This document shows positions 17,305 to 25,065 of a stretch of DNA of 64,000 bases, piece after piece. The position numbers were made by a program, and so were the translations under genes. Every line of letters begins with the position of its first letter. Position 1 is the first letter of the stretch. This DNA comes from Sphingomonas sp. (lineage in GTDB: Bacteria; Pseudomonadota; Alphaproteobacteria; Sphingomonadales; Sphingomonadaceae), in contig JAHBZH010000001.1 in NCBI GenBank assembly GCA_019635535.1, positions 503,001 through 567,000 of the forward strand, read 5' to 3'. A model generated the notes under the pieces. It searched no databases, was not told where the DNA came from, and saw only the letters and a program-made list of their open reading frames with translations.

Positions 17305-18306
17305 TTAGAAGAATCGCGTCATCCAGTAGAAGAAGGCGCTGATCAGCGCCGCCGCCGGCATGGTGATCACCCAGGCGACGACGATGTTGCCGGCAACCCC
17401 CCAGCGCACCGCCGAGGCGCGGCGCGCGGCGCCGACGCCCATGATCGCGCCGGTGATCGTGTGAGTGGTCGACACCGGGATGCCGAGCCAGGTCGCCCCG
17501 AAGAGCATGACCGCGCCGCCCGTCTCCGCGCAGAAGCCCTGGTGCGGCGTGAGGCGGGTGATCTTCGAGCCCATCGTGTGGACGATCCGCCAGCCGCCGA
17601 ACAGGGTGCCCAGCCCCATCGCCGCCTGGGCCGAGATCACCACCCAGAAAGGCACGTAGAATTCATCGCCCAGCATGCCTTGCGAAAAGAGCAGGACGGC
17701 GATGATGCCCATCGTCTTCTGCGCATCGTTGCCGCCATGGCCGAGCGAATAGGCCGCGGCCGACATGAGCTGCATTCGCCGGAAGCTCTTGTCCGCGGTC
17801 GGCGCGCTGACTCGTCGGAAGCCCCAGGAGCTCAACACCACCAAGAGTAGCGCGACCAGCATGCCGAGCATCGGCGCCAGGAAGATCGCGACGCTGGTCT
17901 TGATCACCCCGGAGGAAACGATGACGCCGAGCCCGCCCTTTGTGATGCCGGCGCCGAGCAGCCCGCCGATCAGCCCGTGGCTGGAGCTGGACGGGATGCC
18001 GAGCGCCCAGGTGATCACGTTCCAGGCGATCGCCCCCATCAGCGCCCCGAAAATAACCGCCGGATCGATGATGTCGGCCGAAACGATGCCCTTGCCGATC
18101 GTCTCGGCGACATGGAGGCCGAAGAACAGGAAGGCGATGAAGTTGAAGAAGGCCGCCCAGCAGACCGCGACCGGCGGGCTGAGCACCCGCGTCGCCACGA
18201 CCGTCGCGATCGAATTGGCGGCATCATGCAGACCGTTCAGGAAATCGAACAGCAAAGCCACGCCGATCAGCGCGACCAGCAGCGAGAAGGCGATGGTCGG
18301 CTCCAT
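17305..18306 (-). CDS. Low-affinity inorganic phosphate transporter, Pit family
   Basis: A 333-residue inner-membrane symporter for phosphate, probably as a metal-phosphate complex. Two inverted PHO4-type repeats are visible: FDFLNGLHDAANSIATVVAT near the N-terminus, GIPSSSSHGLIGGLLGAG, then SLGHGGNDAQKTMGIIA and GIPVSTTHTITGAIMGVG. About ten hydrophobic helices. Its ATG shares a base with the stop of the upstream Nudix-DUF47 gene, the usual partner arrangement of DUF47/PhoU-like regulators with Pit transporters. Coupled translation implies a common complex or fixed ratio. Confidence 0.93.
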   Translation of the reverse strand: MEPTIAFSLLVALIGVALLFDFLNGLHDAANSIATVVATRVLSPPVAVCWAAFFNFIAFLFFGLHVAETIGKGIVSADIIDPAVIFGALMGAIAWNVITWALGIPSSSSHGLIGGLLGAGITKGGLGVIVSSGVIKTSVAIFLAPMLGMLVALLLVVLSSWGFRRVSAPTADKSFRRMQLMSAAAYSLGHGGNDAQKTMGIIAVLLFSQGMLGDEFYVPFWVVISAQAAMGLGTLFGGWRIVHTMGSKITRLTPHQGFCAETGGAVMLFGATWLGIPVSTTHTITGAIMGVGAARRASAVRWGVAGNIVVAWVITMPAAALISAFFYWMTRFF

Positions 18307-19421
18307 CAGGCGTGGTCGATCACGATGCCCTGGATCTCGTCGGCCACATCCTCCAGCCGGTCGAGCACGCGCTCGACATGGCTGTAGATTTCGCGCCCGA
18401 CGAAATAGGCCATCGGCCGCTTCGCCGCCTCCTTCTGGTAGAGCGCCTTGAGGCCGGCAGCGTGGAGCTCGTCGGCGCGCCCTTCGAGATGGACGATCGC
18501 CTCGGTGATCTGGTGGAGCCGGTGGGCGTTGCGGCCGATATGCTTCATCAGCGGCACGCCTTCCTGCACCAGTCGCGCCGCCTCGGCCGCCATCTTGGCC
18601 ATTTCGAGCAATTGCGGATCGAAGCGTTCGACCTCGTAGAGCGTGATCGCCTTGGCCGTGCCCCACATCTCGTCCATCGCATCGTCCATCGATGAAGCCA
18701 GCGCCGTTATCGCGCTGCGGTCGAACGGGGTGATGAAGGAGCGGCGCACCGCGACCAGCACGTCGCGGGTCACATCGTCGGCGGCATGTTCGTGCTGGGC
18801 GATGCGGCGGCAGGATTCGGCGATCCCCTCCTCGCCGGCGAACATCGCCACCATCGCGTCGGTGCCGGAGACGAGGATGTCGGCATGACGGCGGAACATG
18901 TCGAAGAAGCGGTCTTCCTTCGGCATGATCGCGCGAAACAGCTTGAGCACGCCGAAGCCGCTCGCCAGCAGGCTCTCGCCGTCGCGCACCTGTCCCGGCG
19001 TCATCGGCCCCGCGCCGGGCGGCCGAAAGGCAAGGATGAGGCCGCGCAGGCTGCGCTCCGCCACCGATCCGGCCGCGTCGGCCAGACTGAACCATCGCGT
19101 CGAGCGCTCGTGCCGCTCCGCCCAGTCGTCCAACTGTCGGGTCACCTTCAACGGGAAGACCGCCACATCGGCCGGCACCGCGTCGCCGTCGCCGCGCTGC
19201 TTCACATAGCGATAGGTGCCGATCGGCTCGGCCGTGACCTCGCCCTCGACGCCGGCTTCCTCGCGCGCCTCGCGCATCGCCGAATCGCGCGGCAGCAGGC
19301 CCGGCTCAGGATTGCCCTTGGGAATGATCCAGCGCCCGGTGTCCCGCGATGTGATGAGCAGGATCTTGACCTCCCCGTTCGGCTCGATCCGATAGGGAAG
19401 CACACCATATTGTTCGATCAC
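18306..19421 (-). CDS. Nudix hydrolase fused to DUF47/PhoU-like phosphate regulator
   Basis: A 371-residue protein made of two parts in one frame. Residues 1-140 are a Nudix domain of the diphosphoinositol/diadenosine polyphosphate phosphohydrolase type: RWIIPKGNPEPG, then REAREEAGV (Arg50-Glu51, Glu54-Glu55) and IGTYRYVKQRGDGD. The first Glu of the Nudix box is Leu, as in that subfamily. Residues about 155-371 are a DUF47/PhoU-like helical domain (LFRAIMPKEDRFFDMF, AQHEHAADDVTRDV, FITPFDRSAITALAS, MDDAMDEM, DRLEDVADEIQGI). DUF47 proteins accompany Pit transporters, as here with a one-base overlap. The Nudix part could destroy a polyphosphate-type signal or toxic dinucleotide; this is inference. 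Confidence 0.88.
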   Translation of the reverse strand: MIEQYGVLPYRIEPNGEVKILLITSRDTGRWIIPKGNPEPGLLPRDSAMREAREEAGVEGEVTAEPIGTYRYVKQRGDGDAVPADVAVFPLKVTRQLDDWAERHERSTRWFSLADAAGSVAERSLRGLILAFRPPGAGPMTPGQVRDGESLLASGFGVLKLFRAIMPKEDRFFDMFRRHADILVSGTDAMVAMFAGEEGIAESCRRIAQHEHAADDVTRDVLVAVRRSFITPFDRSAITALASSMDDAMDEMWGTAKAITLYEVERFDPQLLEMAKMAAEAARLVQEGVPLMKHIGRNAHRLHQITEAIVHLEGRADELHAAGLKALYQKEAAKRPMAYFVGREIYSHVERVLDRLEDVADEIQGIVIDHA

Positions 19422-19556
19422 ATCGGGCCCCGGCTTGCGTTCGCCGTCATCTAAACGTCACATTTCTGTAAAATGCCAGCACAACATGCATGGGCCGCCG
19501 CGCTTGACTCGCGCCCCGTCGAATGGCCTGTAGCGACACATAGGAAGGGGGCTTCC
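19422..19556. promoter_or_regulatory. Divergent intergenic region between the phosphate operon and a membrane protein gene
   Basis: About 135 bp separate the two divergent starts. It is A/T-richer than its surroundings (CATTTCTGTAAAATGCCAG), and should contain both promoters. I see no clear Pho box: no pair of CTGTCAT-like repeats 11 bases apart. AGGAAGGGGG just before 19557 is the ribosome-binding site of the rightward gene. Confidence 0.4.
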
Positions 19557-20015
19557 ATGGGCGTTTCGATCATCGACGGCGCGATTGAGGCTGCGGACCT
19601 CAAACGGGCGACGGGCAGGGTCCGTATCTATCGCAGCATCACCATCCGGCGCGGCGACGGCCAGACCGAGGAAGTGAAGAAGCCCATCGTCCACGCCGAT
19701 CTGACACCTCATGTCGAGCCGGGCAAAAGCGGGCGTTTCTACCTGTTCCAGTCGATCGATCATCGTGGCATCCATGCCGTCCGCCCGCATGGTGGCGCCC
19801 CCGTTTTCCGCTATCCGCGCACCAACGAGCTGGCTGGCATGGGGCTGACCCTCTTCACCGCCGTCTGGATCGCAATCAGCCTCAATTATATCGGCGATTT
19901 CTCGATCTTCGCGCTGCTCGGCTTCCTGATCGGCGCGACGGTCTGGGTGTTGAACTGGCGGCTCCGCCGGTCCGCCGAACGGCAATATGCCGATGACAAT
20001 GGCGGGATGATCTAG
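19557..20015 (+). CDS. Membrane protein of unknown function with two C-terminal helices
   Basis: A 152-residue protein. The first 100 residues are soluble-looking (RATGRVRIYRSITIRRGDGQ, VHADLTPHVEPGKSGRFYLF), followed by two adjacent transmembrane helices (about 106-141, GMGLTLFTAVWIAISL and FSIFALLGFLIGATVWVLNW) and a short charged tail. Start at 19557 is chosen because AGGAAGGGGG lies 6-15 bases upstream; a longer in-frame extension begins in low-similarity sequence. Possibly a cytoplasmic regulatory domain on a membrane hairpin. Family not recognised. It ends with a four-base overlap against the convergent methyltransferase gene. Confidence 0.65.
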   Translation: MGVSIIDGAIEAADLKRATGRVRIYRSITIRRGDGQTEEVKKPIVHADLTPHVEPGKSGRFYLFQSIDHRGIHAVRPHGGAPVFRYPRTNELAGMGLTLFTAVWIAISLNYIGDFSIFALLGFLIGATVWVLNWRLRRSAERQYADDNGGMI

Positions 20016-20836
20016 TCCGTCCGTAGGCCCTGCCAGCCGCGCTCGCCGGACGCATCGGGATCGGGCCGCATCGTCGCGCCGTCGATGATCGCGGCATAAG
20101 CGCGCCCGCCCGCCATGAACCGCAACTTGTCGCCGCGCAGCGTCGCGTCGGACAGCGCGAACGACCGCCCTTGCGCGGTGAGCGTGCCGCGCACCTCCTG
20201 GAATCGCTGCTCTAGCTCGAGCAGCATCCTCGTCCCGTCCGCGCCGGTCAGCGCCCACTGGCCCCCGGCGACCGCCGGCACGATCCACAGATAGGCGTTG
20301 CGCCCGTCCACCTCGCGATGCGCGTCCGGCTGCCAGTCGCCCATCGCGAAGGCGTGGCTGACGATCCGCGTGCCGGGCCTGAGCTCGGTGAGCAAGCGGG
20401 GACGCAGCCGCAGATTGACGTCCGGCAGCAGGTAGATGGCGATCACGCTCGCCTCGCGAATCGGCGTCGCGAACAGGTCCTGCCGGCGAAAGGCGACGCG
20501 TCCCTCGACCCCGGCGAAGCGCGCCGCGTTCGCTGCCTCGGCGACACGGTTCGGATCGATATCCACGCCGAGCCCGCGCGCGCCGCGCCGGGCGGCGGCG
20601 ATCACGATCCGCCCGTCGCCCGATCCCAGGTCGATCAGATAGTCGTCCGGCCCGATTTCGGCCATGTCGAGCATTGCCTCGACCATCGGCGCGGGCGTCG
20701 GCACATAAGGCACATCCGGCTCGCGCTGGCTCAGCGACGCGACGACGGGGTTGAGCGGCTGGAAGAGTCCGCCCGCCTGGAAGGCGCAGGCGCCGAGCAG
20801 CAGGCTGCCGCCGGCGAGGAGGAGCAACCGGATCAT
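20012..20836 (-). CDS. Lipoprotein-type class I SAM-dependent methyltransferase
   Basis: A 274-residue protein with a lipoprotein signal (LLLAGGSLLLGACAF; LGAC lipobox, Cys17) followed by a Rossmann methyltransferase core: DYLIDLGSGDGRIVIAAARR (motif I at residues 69-75), GLGVDIDPNRV (acidic motif II), RRQDLFATPI and SVIAIYLLPDVN. The second half (GTRIVSHAFAMGDWQPDAHR, AYLWIVPA) matches a widespread group of proteins with the same layout. An exported SAM-fold protein is puzzling because SAM is cytoplasmic, so catalytic activity outside the cytoplasm is uncertain. It is divergent from the MBL-fold hydrolase gene with about 63 bp between. Confidence 0.82.
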   Translation of the reverse strand: MIRLLLLAGGSLLLGACAFQAGGLFQPLNPVVASLSQREPDVPYVPTPAPMVEAMLDMAEIGPDDYLIDLGSGDGRIVIAAARRGARGLGVDIDPNRVAEAANAARFAGVEGRVAFRRQDLFATPIREASVIAIYLLPDVNLRLRPRLLTELRPGTRIVSHAFAMGDWQPDAHREVDGRNAYLWIVPAVAGGQWALTGADGTRMLLELEQRFQEVRGTLTAQGRSFALSDATLRGDKLRFMAGGRAYAAIIDGATMRPDPDASGERGWQGLRTD

Positions 20837-20899
20837 GAAACGGGCTTATCACAAGCCCCGGCGCTTGTATCGCGCGCGACACCGGGCCATGTCCCTGGC

Positions 20900-21562
20900 A
20901 TGGCCGCCCCTCCGCTTCGCGCCGCGATCATTCCGGTGACGCCGCTGCAGCAGAATTGCTGCCTGATCTGGTGCACCGCGACGATGAAGGGCGCCTTCAC
21001 CGATCCGGGCGGCGATCTCGACCGGCTGAAGGCAGCCGCGAAGCAGCAGGGTGTCACGATCGAGAAATTGCTGCTTACCCACGGCCATATCGACCATTGC
21101 GGATCGGCCAAGATACTCGCCGATGAGCTCGGCGTGCCGATCGAAGGGCCGCACGAGGACGACCGTTTCTGGATTTCCCGGCTGGAGGATGATGGCCGGT
21201 CCTACGGCATCACCGGCAAGCCGTTCGAATCGGATCGCTGGCTGGTCGACGGCGACACGGTGACGGTCGGCGATCTGGTGCTCGACGTCTATCATTGCCC
21301 CGGTCACACGCCGGGCCATGTCGTCTTCCACCATCCGGCCTCGAAGCTCGCCATCGTCGGCGACGTGCTGTTCCAGGGATCGATCGGACGCACCGATTTT
21401 CCGATGGGCAACCATCAGGATCTGCTCGATGCGATCACTAACAGGCTCTGGCCGCTGGGGAACGACACCGCCTTCGTCCCCGGCCACGGCCCGATGAGCA
21501 CGTTCGGCCATGAGCGGGCGACCAATCCGTTCGTCGCCGATCGGGTGCTGGCGCGCGGCTGA
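20900..21562 (+). CDS. MBL-fold hydrolase, glyoxalase II-like (YcbL type)
   Basis: A 220-residue metallo-beta-lactamase-fold hydrolase. Metal ligands: THGHIDHCG (His61, His63, Asp65, His66), CPGHTPGHVVF, and GDVLFQGSIGRTDFP, plus the C-terminal FVPGHGPMSTFGHE. This set and the length fit the single-domain YcbL/glyoxalase II-like group that hydrolyses thioesters such as lactoylglutathione; the substrate here is not shown. PLQQNCCLIW near the start is the usual first strand. ATG at 20900 is used. A good intrinsic terminator follows the stop. Confidence 0.88.
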   Translation: MAAPPLRAAIIPVTPLQQNCCLIWCTATMKGAFTDPGGDLDRLKAAAKQQGVTIEKLLLTHGHIDHCGSAKILADELGVPIEGPHEDDRFWISRLEDDGRSYGITGKPFESDRWLVDGDTVTVGDLVLDVYHCPGHTPGHVVFHHPASKLAIVGDVLFQGSIGRTDFPMGNHQDLLDAITNRLWPLGNDTAFVPGHGPMSTFGHERATNPFVADRVLARG

Positions 21563-21573
21563 CGGCGGCGTCG

Positions 21574-21604
21574 CCACGGCCCGTCGCGGGCCATGGAACT
21601 TTTT
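21574..21604 (+). terminator. Intrinsic terminator after the MBL-fold hydrolase
   Basis: Stem CCACGGCCCG (21574-21583) pairs with CGGGCCATGG (21587-21596) with one C/A mismatch and loop TCG, followed by AACTTTTT. Confidence 0.75.
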
Positions 21605-21714
21605 CCGATAAGTGTATCACTGAACTAATACGCTGTTCGGCTGGCGTTCAGGTTCGGCGCGCCAAAGGCGCCTGATCGGCCCGTGCTTCAAAGGGCTGCC
21701 AAAGGGAGTTTGAA

Positions 21715-22296
21715 ATGTACAAGTCTGCTATGTTCCTGCTTCTCGCCGGTGCCGCCGCGAGTCCCGCCGTGGCGCAGGAGCCCGCCCCGTTCCAGGGCGC
21801 CCGCGTCGAAGGCATCGTCGGCTACGACCGGGTCAATATCGAGGGCGACGGCGCCAATGGCGTCGTTTACGGCGTCGGCGTCGGCTACGATATCCAGCGC
21901 GGCCGGGGCGTCTTCGGCATCGAGGCCGAAGTCACCGATTCCAGCGCCGACGCGTGCGTCGGCGATGTCGTGATCGCGGGCGACGCGCTGTGCGCCAGTG
22001 CCCGTCGCGACCTCTATGTCGGCGCTCGCGCCGGCGCGGCGGTCGCGCCGAACCTGCTGCTCTATGCCAAGGCCGGCTACAGCAACGGCCGGGTGTCGCT
22101 CGACTATGACGACGGCCCGGGCACGACCGTGGCCGACTATCGGATCAGCGAGAATCTCGACGGTATCCGTGTCGGCGCGGGCGCCGAATATGCGATCGGC
22201 CCCAATTCCTTCCTGAAGGCCGAATATCGCTATTCGAACTACGAACAGGGCTTCGAGCGTCATCAGGTCGTCGGCGGCTTCGGCTTCCGCTTCTGA
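21715..22296 (+). CDS. Outer-membrane beta-barrel protein, opacity/Omp25-like
   Basis: A 193-residue protein with a signal peptide (MYKSAMFLLLAGAAASPAVA). Alternating-residue strands and loops follow: GARVEGIVGYDRVNIEG, GVVYGVGVGYDIQRG, FGIEAEVTDSS, DLYVGARAGAAVAPN, LLYAKAGYSNGRVSL, IRVGAGAEYAIGP, FLKAEYRYSNYEQGF. It ends in the aromatic VVGGFGFRF typical of BAM-assembled proteins. An eight-stranded barrel of the Omp25/opacity group is likely. AAAGGGAGTTTGAA precedes the ATG as ribosome-binding site. A strong terminator follows, so it is monocistronic. Confidence 0.85.
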   Translation: MYKSAMFLLLAGAAASPAVAQEPAPFQGARVEGIVGYDRVNIEGDGANGVVYGVGVGYDIQRGRGVFGIEAEVTDSSADACVGDVVIAGDALCASARRDLYVGARAGAAVAPNLLLYAKAGYSNGRVSLDYDDGPGTTVADYRISENLDGIRVGAGAEYAIGPNSFLKAEYRYSNYEQGFERHQVVGGFGFRF

Positions 22297-22320
22297 TCGC
22301 TCCGGATCGGAGACCGGAAT

Positions 22321-22353
22321 GGGGCCGGGGCGGCAGCGCCCCGGCCCCTTTTT
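22321..22353 (+). terminator. Strong intrinsic terminator after the outer-membrane protein
   Basis: A perfect 12-bp stem, GGGGCCGGGGCG (22321-22332) with CGCCCCGGCCCC (22337-22348), loop GCAG, then TTTTT. Confidence 0.92.
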
Positions 22354-22434
22354 CATGCAATTGGGCTGGCGACATAGACAAGTCCCGCTATAACAATTTT
22401 TCAATTCCGGAATTGCGACCGAGCAGGGGTAATC

Positions 22435-23547
22435 ATGAAGGCGACGATCGAACGGGCGACGCTCCTCAAGGGGCTGGGGCATGTCCATTCCGTGGTGGAA
22501 CGGCGCAATACGATCCCGATTCTGTCCAACGTGCTGATCGAGGCGGGCGAGGACGGCTCGATCCGGTTGATGGCGACCGATCTCGACCTGCAGATCAACG
22601 AGACGGTCGAGGCCAATGTCACCGAACCGGGCGCGACCACGGTGCCCGCCCACACTCTGTTCGACATCGTGCGCAAGCTTCCCGAAGGCAGCCAGGTCGA
22701 GCTGATCGCCGCCGAAGGACGGATGCAGGTCAATGCCGGGCGGGCACGCTTCACTCTCGCCACGCTTCCGCGCGACGATTTCCCGATCATCGCCGAGGGG
22801 GAGCTGCCGACCGCGTTCGAGCTGCCCGCCGCAACGCTGCGCCAGATCATCGACAAGACGCGTTTCGCCATCTCCACCGAGGAGACGCGCTATTATCTGA
22901 ACGGCATCTACCTGCATGTCTCGGACGAGGCGCAGCCGGTGCTGAAGGCCGCCGCCACCGACGGCCACCGCCTCGCCCGCGTCACCGTGCCCCGCCCGGA
23001 CGGCGCCCAGGGCATGCCGGGAGTCATCATCCCCCGCAAATGCGTCGCTGAGCTCAGGAAACTGCTCGATGAGGTAGACGGCTCGGTCCAGGTCTCGCTC
23101 TCGGACAGCAAGATCCGCTTCGGGCTCGGCAATGCCGTGCTCACCTCCAAGCTGATCGACGGCACCTTCCCGGATTACAACCGGGTGATCCCGACCGCGA
23201 ACGACAAGCTGCTCAAGATCGACCCGCGTGCCTTCGAGGAAGGTGTGGATCGCGTCTCGACGATCGCCAGCGAGCGCACCCGCGCCGTCAAGATGGCGCT
23301 CGACCGCGATCGGATCACACTTTCCGTCACTTCGCCGGAAAACGGCACGGCGGCGGAAGAGGTGCCGGCGGATTATGCCGCCGACGGCTTCGAGATCGGC
23401 TTCAACGCCCGTTATCTGCTCGACATATTGGGCCAGATCGAGGGCGATGCACTCGAGGTCCACCTCGCCGACGCCGCCGCGCCCACCTTGCTGCGCGAGA
23501 ACGACAAGGCGCCGGCGCTTTACGTGCTGATGCCGATGCGGGTCTAG
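22435..23547 (+). CDS. dnaN: DNA polymerase III beta subunit (sliding clamp)
   Basis: A 370-residue processivity clamp encircling DNA. Three-domain clamp features: MKATIERATLLKGLGHVHSV, RRNTIPILSNVLIEA, MATDLDLQI, FTLATLPRDDFPI, LRQIIDKTRFAISTEETRYYL, ATDGHRLA, VIIPRKCVAELRKLL, LIDGTFPDYNRVIP, and the C-terminal APALYVLMPMRV. Length fits alphaproteobacterial DnaN. dnaA and recF are not beside it, which is usual in this group. A TATAAC element about 40 bases upstream could be a -10 box. A hairpin terminator follows the stop. Confidence 0.96.
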   Translation: MKATIERATLLKGLGHVHSVVERRNTIPILSNVLIEAGEDGSIRLMATDLDLQINETVEANVTEPGATTVPAHTLFDIVRKLPEGSQVELIAAEGRMQVNAGRARFTLATLPRDDFPIIAEGELPTAFELPAATLRQIIDKTRFAISTEETRYYLNGIYLHVSDEAQPVLKAAATDGHRLARVTVPRPDGAQGMPGVIIPRKCVAELRKLLDEVDGSVQVSLSDSKIRFGLGNAVLTSKLIDGTFPDYNRVIPTANDKLLKIDPRAFEEGVDRVSTIASERTRAVKMALDRDRITLSVTSPENGTAAEEVPADYAADGFEIGFNARYLLDILGQIEGDALEVHLADAAAPTLLRENDKAPALYVLMPMRV

Positions 23548-23581
23548 GAGAGAGGGCCGACCCTCACTACATTGACTCCGC

Positions 23582-23610
23582 AGGCCCGCGCTGATAGGCG
23601 CGCGGGCTTT
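23582..23610 (+). terminator. Hairpin terminator between dnaN and rpoZ
   Basis: GCCCGCGC (23584-23591) pairs with GCGCGGGC (23600-23607), extended by A-T and G-T pairs, followed by TTT. A moderate intrinsic terminator of dnaN. Confidence 0.6.
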
Positions 23611-23648
23611 CCCGCAGGGCCGGATTTTCTGAAGATTGGAGCTGCCGC

Positions 23649-23993
23649 ATGGCGCGCGTAACCGTCGAAGATTGCGTCGACAAAGTCCCCAACCGGTTCG
23701 ACCTCGTCCTCCTCTCCGCGCAGCGCGCGCGGCAGATTTCGGGCGGCGCCGAGCTGACCATAGATCGCGACCGCGACAAGAACCCGGTCGTCGCACTGCG
23801 CGAGATCGCCGAAGAGAGCGTCCGCCCGCGCCATCTGGAAGAGGCGCTGGTCGGCAGCCTACAGCGCGTCCAGATCGATGACGACGACGTCGCGGACGAA
23901 GTGGGTTCGCTGAGCGCTTCGGCCGAAGCGCTGCGCCTCACCGCCGCCGCACCCCAGCGCAACACAAATGCCGGTGCGGACTACGACGGCTGA
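23649..23993 (+). CDS. rpoZ: RNA polymerase omega subunit
   Basis: The 114-residue omega subunit stabilises the beta-prime subunit and in proteobacteria forms part of a ppGpp site. The N-terminal [20 protein letters not shown] and [20 protein letters not shown] match alphaproteobacterial omega closely. [15 protein letters not shown] and [11 protein letters not shown] follow. The C-terminal third is an acidic, low-conservation tail. The ATG is preceded by GGAGCTGC. In many relatives rel/spoT follows rpoZ; here rel is about 1 kb downstream with a small gene and an HxlR gene between. Confidence 0.94.
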   Translation: MARVTVEDCVDKVPNRFDLVLLSAQRARQISGGAELTIDRDRDKNPVVALREIAEESVRPRHLEEALVGSLQRVQIDDDDVADEVGSLSASAEALRLTAAAPQRNTNAGADYDG

Positions 23994-24059
23994 CGCAAGT
24001 TTCGCTTCCGTAATGATTGCGCGTCCGCAACAATATCTTGAGGATTCACAGGTCTTTTA

Positions 24060-24084
24060 GGAACATTATCCGCCATTCTGCGTA
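24060..24084 (+). promoter_or_regulatory. Candidate EcfG (general stress sigma) promoter
   Basis: GGAAC at 24060-24064, 16 bases, then CGTA at 24081-24084. The alphaproteobacterial EcfG consensus is GGAAC-N16/17-CGTT, so only the last base differs. It lies 46 bases before the GTG start of the small membrane protein at 24130. Confidence 0.45.
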
Positions 24085-24129
24085 ACTCTTGCCTGAGACA
24101 TGGCTCGTATGTTGCATTAGGAGGCGAAT

Positions 24130-24372
24130 GTGTACGCAAAAAGACTTTTGACGATCCTGAGCGCATCGACATTGGCCATCAGCCCGATTGCCGTGAGTGC
24201 GGCCACGCCCTTGAGCGTGGCGAATGCAAATATGCGCGCCGGCGCCGTCACAACCGACTCCAGCCAGCTTAATGGTGGCGTCGGGATCGGGCTCGGCTTG
24301 CTGATCTTTGTCGCGATCATCGCGATCGCGGTATCGAGCGATAGCGAGGGCGGCACGCCGACCAGCCCCTGA
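24130..24372 (+). CDS. Small secreted or membrane protein of unknown function, possibly stress-induced
   Basis: An 80-residue protein starting at GTG 24130 with AGGAGG 4-9 bases upstream. The overlapping ATG two bases earlier reads a short frame that stops quickly. It has a signal peptide (LLTILSASTLAISPIAVSAA), a middle with ANANMRAGAVTTDSSQLNGG, one C-terminal transmembrane helix (VGIGLGLLIFVAIIAIAV) and a short Ser/Asp/Gly tail. I do not recognise the family. A near-consensus EcfG promoter upstream suggests induction in the general stress response. A perfect hairpin terminator follows. Confidence 0.65.
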   Translation: MYAKRLLTILSASTLAISPIAVSAATPLSVANANMRAGAVTTDSSQLNGGVGIGLGLLIFVAIIAIAVSSDSEGGTPTSP

Positions 24373-24396
24373 TCGTCTGTCCTCCGACGTTTGGCC

Positions 24397-24428
24397 GCCT
24401 CCGCATGTCCGGCATGCGGAGGCAATTT
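24397..24428. terminator. Bidirectional hairpin terminator
   Basis: An 11-bp perfect inverted repeat, GCCTCCGCATG (24397-24407) and CATGCGGAGGC (24413-24423) with loop TCCGG, followed by AATTT. It sits between the convergent small-protein gene and the HxlR gene and could serve both. Confidence 0.75.
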
Positions 24429-24451
24429 GCGTCAGGGCAAGAAAGAGCGCT

Positions 24452-24916
24452 TCATTCAGGCGGGAGTTGGTCGCGGTCGAGCCATTCCAGTTCTCCCAAT
24501 TCGAGCGCGCGCCCATCGGCGGCGCGCACCGCGATCGGCGCAATCGGACGTCGGGTGTGGCGATCGACCAGGACCGGATTGCCCGGCACGTCCAGCACCC
24601 ATTTCTCGCCCCATTGCCGCAGCGAGATCAGCACCGGCAGCAGATCGCGGCCCTTTTCGGTCAGGCGATAGGCGATCTTGCGCCGGTCAGCCGGGTCCGG
24701 CTCGCGCGCCAGGATGCCGTGCTCGACCAGCCGAACCAGCCGGTTCGACAGGATGTTCCGCGCGATGCCGAGCGTCGACTGGAATTCCTCGAAATGATGC
24801 AGCCCATTGAACGCGCCGCGCAGGATCAGGAACGACCAGCGCTCGCCCACCGCCTCCAGCGCGGCGGCGATCGAGCATTGGCGCAGCAATTCGCGGTGGC
24901 GTTCGACGTCGAGCAT
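24452..24916 (-). CDS. HxlR-family winged-helix transcriptional regulator
   Basis: A 154-residue regulator. The HxlR winged-helix domain fills residues about 10-100: CSIAAALEAVGERWSFLILR, GLHHFEEFQSTLGIARNILSNRL, LVEHGILAREPDPADRRKIAYRLTEKG. The invariant N-terminal Cys (RQCSI) is present; in some family members it senses quinones or aldehydes. The C-terminal 50 residues include a short beta region (VLVDRHTRRPIAPIAVRAADG). ATG at 24916 puts the Cys at the usual place. A small inverted repeat upstream may be its operator. Target genes cannot be named; rel diverges from it. Confidence 0.9.
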   Translation of the reverse strand: MLDVERHRELLRQCSIAAALEAVGERWSFLILRGAFNGLHHFEEFQSTLGIARNILSNRLVRLVEHGILAREPDPADRRKIAYRLTEKGRDLLPVLISLRQWGEKWVLDVPGNPVLVDRHTRRPIAPIAVRAADGRALELGELEWLDRDQLPPE

Positions 24917-24967
24917 GAGGCGCGATCCTACGCTGTTTCTGGAGTCATGGATATGGGCGCCGCTTTC

Positions 24968-24986
24968 CAGTTGCAAATGAAAACTG
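24968..24986. promoter_or_regulatory. Inverted repeat in the HxlR-rel intergenic region
   Basis: CAGTT (24968-24972) and AACTG (24982-24986) flank nine A-rich bases. It lies about 50 bases before the HxlR start and could be an autoregulatory site. Further right, TGATCGAA occurs twice 14 bases apart (25018 and 25032), just before rel. Neither is a proven site. Confidence 0.3.
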
Positions 24987-25065
24987 TAAGCACGCCGCGC
25001 GCCGACACATTCTCTACTGATCGAATTCTATTGATCGAAGCGCCTTCGCGCCACATCTTGGCGTC

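Noticed and set aside
22435..23547. Chromosome replication origin near dnaN
   Set aside because: No dnaA, no cluster of DnaA boxes or A/T-rich unwinding region was seen; dnaN is often away from the origin in alphaproteobacteria.
21688..23796. 702-codon open frame on the minus strand
   Set aside because: Runs antisense through the outer-membrane protein, a strong terminator and dnaN; not coding.
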